A stretch of 64,000 nucleotides of DNA, from assembly GCA_017979445.1 (NCBI GenBank), contig JADQWC010000627.1, positions 31,001-95,000 on the forward strand, read 5' to 3'. The translations under genes and the position numbers were made by a program. Origin of the DNA: Akebia trifoliata (taxonomy: Eukaryota; Streptophyta; Magnoliopsida; Ranunculales; Lardizabalaceae). The stretch's first letter is position 1. Every line of letters begins with the position of its first letter. Under the pieces are notes generated by a model, which saw only the letters and a program-made list of their open reading frames with translations, had not been told where the DNA came from and ran no database searches. Positions 59,161-64,000 of this stretch are shown here, one piece after another.

Positions 59161-60877
59161 TTAATTAATGTCCTTTTGTTGGCATGTTTCATTCGGGGGG
59201 TCGTCTACGTTTGAATCTTTTTCGTATTTCCCTCCAAGTGACTTTAATAACTTTACATTTCAATTTAAATTTAAACAAAAAATAAAAAAAGGTGGAGGGT
59301 TGAGGGTGGGAGAGTGGGGCCTTGCTTGACTACTAGATAAATCTGTGGGAAAATCAATTTGAACAAGAAAAAACGATTTGCCCATATTTGATTCAATATT
59401 TTCCAAGAAAATCATTTGCTAGAAACTATAATTTACACACAATAATGGGAATATCCTTTTCTGTCAAAAGATGAAATTAGAGAGGGATTATCTCACATTG
59501 AAACTAGGGTTGTCAATAGGCCAAAACCATGAATGATTAGATTTTAGTGTGGCTTCAAAATCATTGTTGAAGCTCGATGCATCAAAATGGTCAGGTTGGA
59601 CCAAATAAAATATATCTATGTTTAGCCTGATTTGATCTAAAAGTATTTGGACCTTTTTACAAGGTTAGAGCCAGTTGGCTTGCAAATTTTCTAATATATA
59701 TTATAAATATAAATATAATATATAATAAATAAAATTATGATGTAGGTTATTTTGTGGGTCTAATAGCACATACATCACAAATACATGCTATCATAATCTA
59801 CATCCTTATCTTTTTCCTCAATCACCTCAATAAAGACTACAACCAACATTGGCACATGATTCAAATCCAAAACCTTCTTTGTCAACTAGTGACATTTTAG
59901 GATATAAATCTTATTGGAAAAAAGTATTTCTCCACTTCTTCAAGGCATTTTTTTTTTTTTCAATTCTTTCTTTCTTAAGCTATCCATTAATGGCTTCATC
60001 TTTTTTTTTTGAATTGGCAACATCACCAATTTCATCTTTGTGAAGTAGGATGATTGAAACTACCAAGTTTAGAAAAAGATCATTTCAGATCCATCCTCAT
60101 CTCCATCTCCATAAACCTCTTCTATTTAGTTAATTAAACAAAAATTGCACCACCTACAACCATCACCACAATCTGATAACACCCAAGTTATAAATTCAAA
60201 TTACATACATGACGTAAAACTGAACAATATGTGAAAAAGTTTCATCAATGCAACCTCACAGATGGGATTTCTACAAAACCCTAGGATCCGAAACCTTCTA
60301 TGAAGTATGGGAAAACCTTAAAAAAAAAAATTCAAAAATCATTGGCTAGGAAGTCTTATCTCTGTATTGAACTACACGTATAAAAATAATCTTCCATTGT
60401 CCATGAATACCTCTAGAAATTAAAATCTATGTTGAATTTCTCGCAACAATAATTGAACTAGTGTCTAACTTAGATTTATACTGTGTTTGGAAAAGTCATG
60501 TGAATGCTAAATTCATCTGAACACATTCCTTTTTTGGAATTTAAGTATTTGGTATCGTTAACAAGTCTTTTTTTAATTGCCGATTCGTTCATAAAAATCA
60601 GCCAAATCTCTCGACTATTGATGACTTGCATAATTTAATATATTTTATCACTTCTTAACTTTAAACTTTAGTCTAATTTTATTTATTTATTTATTTATTT
60701 TAGGCTTTATTGTCATCATTTAAATTTATTTCAAATTTGAAGAAAATGAAGACCCAATTTTACAAGCTTATCATCTAGGAACTCTCTCATTTAAATAAAA
60801 ATGTTATATGAATATAAGAACTGCTGAATAAAGGAAAGAACCGAATGCAATACGGGAACTTATTTTGATTTTGAATA
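59161..60877. other. Upstream intergenic spacer
   Basis: AT-rich. TAGGGTTGTCAATAGGCC at 59505 looks like one end of a hAT-like repeat, but no matching end was found. TGATAACACCCAAGTTATAA at 60175 resembles the start of a family-4/5 LTR without supporting sequence after it. The frame at 59849-60043 is not supported. Confidence 0.5.
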
Positions 60878-60882
60878 AAGAC

Positions 60883-63160
60883 TGAAGACACCCCAATTTG
60901 AACGGGCCCTCACTCGAAAGGGATAAAAAGTAACAATGTCTCAATAAAATTGGCCAACGGGCCTCGATGGCCCGAATCATCGAAACATGACATTTTCGCC
61001 AGAATCAAAGCCTCTAACACCTCTTAATGGGTTAGTAGGTTCACCAAAAAGATTCGGCATACTCCCATCTACCCCGCTTCATTCGAAATATTGATTTTCC
61101 GACAAAATAGGCCAACGGGCCTCTAAGGCCCAAAACATTAAAAAATTATAGTTTTGATTAAATCGATGCCCCCAAGACCACCCAATGGCCTAAAGGACCC
61201 ATCAAAGGGACCGGATTCATCCCACGTTGTCCCAACCTTCCCCACTCCACACTTACATCCAAAATCGATAAAAATCTTCAACGAGCCCAAAAAGTCTGAT
61301 TTGCCAACACGTGGTGTTTTTGATCAAATCAATGATTTCAAAAACCCAAAAAAATTAATAAATTAGAAAATGTGAGACTTGGGACACCTACCCTTCATCT
61401 ACCTTCCACCGCTCCATCTTCGAATTCGTAAAACACCCTAAACCTATTCAAAGCCCATGGACCCTCAAATCTACAAAAATCAACTTCCCACTTTACGCTT
61501 AACCTAAAATTGTTCTCATATCACCCAAATCCTAAATGGAAATCACTTTCAAAAGTCCAACCCACAAACGAATCTTATTCAAATCAAAATAGCCCACAAC
61601 CCTCTAAAAAGCCCAAACCCAATATATCAAAAATCCACAAACGACTATCCATACTTAATACATTATCTAACCCATCATCCATTACCCACATCAACCAATC
61701 ACCTTCCCAAACCTCAAAAGATGACACATGTCATCACCACCCTTCACCTTCCTCATTTAATCACCAATCCCCATCACCATTCTCTAAACACTCCATCTAA
61801 CCCACATCACCTCTCTCCAAAATCACCTCAACCCATACCCTACCCTAACCTACCCTATCCCCATTCTCTAACATCATCAACCACCCACACCTCAACTCAT
61901 ACCCTAATCCATCACCATTCTCTAACACCATCAACCATCCATATCACCACCCATATTCCTTACAAATCAACCCATCACTTTCCCTTAAAACACTCCAACA
62001 AAATCACCTCAACCCATACTTCTCTCATCATCAACCAACTAACCCACACCCTTCTCTCTAATCAAACAACCCCCATCAACCAATCAACCAATCTCATTCC
62101 CTCACCCTCTCATCATGATTGCCACATGGCACCATCTCCTTTCTCCTCCCAAAAATCAATACACCCACCTCTTACACAACCCATTCTCCTAAATCTAAAC
62201 ACCTCACCTCTACAACCAACCTAACACTCATTCCCCAAACAACCCCACTCCCCCATCAACCATCACTCATCTCATCCCACCAAACATTCTACTCAAATGG
62301 ATTTAGGTAGGATCCAAACCATTTGGGTTGAAATACAATCAATTTCCCTCATTTACACAACTACCCTCACTTACACTCCAAATTTCATACCCTTCACTTC
62401 TAAAACCCATGCCATTTTCTATTCTTTCAACCTTTAACCCCATTATACCCTTCAAATCATCCTCCAAACACTATAAATACCCCTCCCCTCATCCCAAAAA
62501 TGGTTACCAAGTTTTATCAAGTCTTACAAAAAAAAATTAAAATCTCTCCTCTTCTCTCCTCAAATCTCACACTAATCTTCTACCAAGACAAAAAAGTACA
62601 TTCTCTCATATGCCATTAAGGACCTAAGAAACATAGAAGGAGAAGAAGAAAGAAAGAAAGAAGAGTGATCTTGAAGACTCAAGGTGGGTTCAAAGCATCC
62701 CCTCTCTCTCTATCCTCTCCTCCTCCCTCTTCTAAAATCCCCTCCTTTCCTTTTTATTTTATTTTAAATGAATGGCCTTTAAGGCTTAGATTTACAAGGA
62801 TCATCTCCATCAATGAGATGATCCTATGATTGAGCCAAAAATGAATCCCATCTAGGATACAAATGCACCTACGTGGTACATTTTTTATTATTTACTTTAA
62901 ATCAAAAGGATCGAGTTACGTAGAGATTACTGCCACTTGGCGGGAAGTAAAGGGTGCCTTTCTCCAACCAAGCTGCTTACCCAAATCCCTAGGTTCGATT
63001 AGATTAGTCCCTTATCCATCTCGAGTCACTAATGCCAAAAATGTCATTTTCGAAAAAATATACATCGGGTGACCATTCACACCCACTTACAACTTGAATG
63101 GTGACGACTCCAATTCATCGTAGATGTGGTCGTCTTAATGACGAAAATCACGTGTCTACA
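60883..63160 (+). repeat. Solo LTR, family 2, with perfect target duplication
   Basis: Starts TGAAGACACCCCAATTTGAA, ends CGTGTCTACA, 2278 bp, flanked on both sides by AAGAC (60878-60882 and 63161-63165). TATA box at 62472-62479. The end region has the TGAATGGTGACGACTCCAAT block, parallel to the 5' LTR of element O. No primer site or polypurine tract adjoins it. The frames at 61510-62540 (rich in Thr, His, Ser, Pro) are translations of CT-rich U3 DNA. Confidence 0.92.
62472..62479 (+). promoter_or_regulatory. TATA box of LTR family 2
   Basis: TATAAATA followed by CCCCTCC, in the position corresponding to TATAAA at 12331-12336 of the minus copy. Confidence 0.65.
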
Positions 63161-63230
63161 AAGACCAATGATGTGGCTTGTATGGGATTTTTGGACTCTT
63201 GAACAGACATATACTGAAGTGGTTTGACTT

Positions 63231-64000
63231 TGTAGACACCACATTTTTGCACTCACCTGATTAATTAATTCGCCAATCCGATCGCGTTCCCAATGATGGA
63301 TGATTATTCCAATGTTTTTGTTTGTTACTAGATATGTTTCAAAAATTTGGATGAGGTATCTCAAACTAACAAAGCTGTAAAAATTACGCTATGTTAGGAA
63401 AATATGACCCCAAAAATATAGAAATCATCATTTTGCAGACAAAAAAAACTTTACGATAAAAATCACTAAAAAATTATCAAATTATCAAAATACCCCGAAC
63501 ATCAAAACATCCTTAGAGACCCTTTACGCTTAGGAAAATCCTTTGGAACACATAAAACAACAAAACAAAATCAAATAAATCATTTCGCCAACTTTGACCA
63601 AATTCGACAAAATTAAGAAAATACCCCTCATAGGGTTCACGATCATTTCATGCCAAAAAATTTCGTAAATAATACAAACCAATAATCCCATTGAATTTCT
63701 TACGAAAAATCGATTCCAAAACATCCCGAAACATCAAAAACTGACTTGAAATGCAAAAGTTCTCTTCAGGGGCAAAATGATAATTTTTTAATTTTTAATT
63801 TTAAAATTAATAAATAAAATATTAATTAACATAAAGTAAAACCTTAATAAAATTAATTTAAAAATCTAAACCAAGTCAATCTCATAAGACTTAAGTCAAA
63901 ATCCTAATTAAAACCCTAATCTAAAGGAACCAAATCAATCTCATAAGATTTAAGTCAAAACCTTAATTAAAACCCTAATCTAATAAAGACCAAGTCAATC
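63231..64000 (+). repeat. LTR family 1, cut by the window edge
   Basis: Starts TGTAGACACCACATTTTTGC and follows the 4110 copy, including GACTTAAGTC palindromes near 63890. It could be a solo LTR or the left end of a complete element running out of the window. The minus frames at 63077-63364 and 63530-63724 are LTR sequence. Confidence 0.9.

Noticed and set aside
59505..59700. A further hAT element starting TAGGGTTGTCAATAGGCC
   Set aside because: No matching inverted end or 8 bp duplication was found downstream.
61510..62540. Series of frames including one of 167 codons
   Set aside because: Thr/His/Ser/Pro-only composition from CT-rich LTR U3 sequence; the region lies wholly inside a solo LTR.
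1..64000. CRISPR array, bacterial defence system or operon
   Set aside because: The short tandem arrays have no unique spacers, and the content is wholly plant nuclear (retroelements, split gene).

Overview
The window is nuclear DNA of a dicot plant, read from its contents: nested LTR retrotransposons, LINE and hAT remnants, AT-rich spacers, and one split gene with GT-AG introns whose product belongs to a plant-only family. The species cannot be told. No rRNA gene, intact tRNA gene, CRISPR array or bacterial operon was seen.

Layout. 1-5813 is the 3' end of a Ty3/gypsy element of Tat/Ogre type on the plus strand: decayed RNase H and integrase, a long 3' untranslated region with two tandem arrays, a polypurine tract and a 1.7 kb 3' LTR (LTR family 1). 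It sits inside the gag of an older Tat/Ogre-like element on the minus strand (5814-13579), for which I see gag, two more tandem arrays, a decayed extra ORF ahead of gag, a ~300 bp duplication, a tRNA-Arg-like primer site and a 1.9 kb 5' LTR (family 2). 13590-15250 is a Ty1/copia remnant. 15251-26260 is a patchwork of LTR fragments (families 1, 2, 4 and 5), an unidentified decayed reading frame, and an internal Ogre fragment lacking the extra ORF. 27313-27460 is a PPR remnant. 28671-30274 is an inverted family-1 solo LTR. 30542-33438 is two family-4 LTR pieces joined head to head. 33439-42053 is a family-4 (Tekay/Del-like) element with 5' LTR, primer site, degenerate gag and protease, polypurine tract and truncated 3' LTR, but no visible RT or integrase. 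42053-44560 is a minus-strand gag fragment split by a family-1 solo LTR with a perfect target duplication. 60883-63160 is a family-2 solo LTR with a perfect target duplication; another family-1 LTR starts at 63231.

The one convincing host gene is on the minus strand, 58898 to 47742: nine exons with all GT-AG introns, an uninterrupted 344-codon reading frame, homologous to Arabidopsis At4g15545. Its introns hold three LINE fragments and two hAT-type miniature elements; a third small element lies inside one of the LINEs.

The most unusual signal is that four separate tandem arrays in the two Tat/Ogre-like elements are built of short hairpins whose arms change in a matched way from unit to unit (1998-2193, 2921-3770, 6715-7571, 7640-7785). 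This could reflect RNA structure, or arm-to-arm correction of imperfect palindromes.
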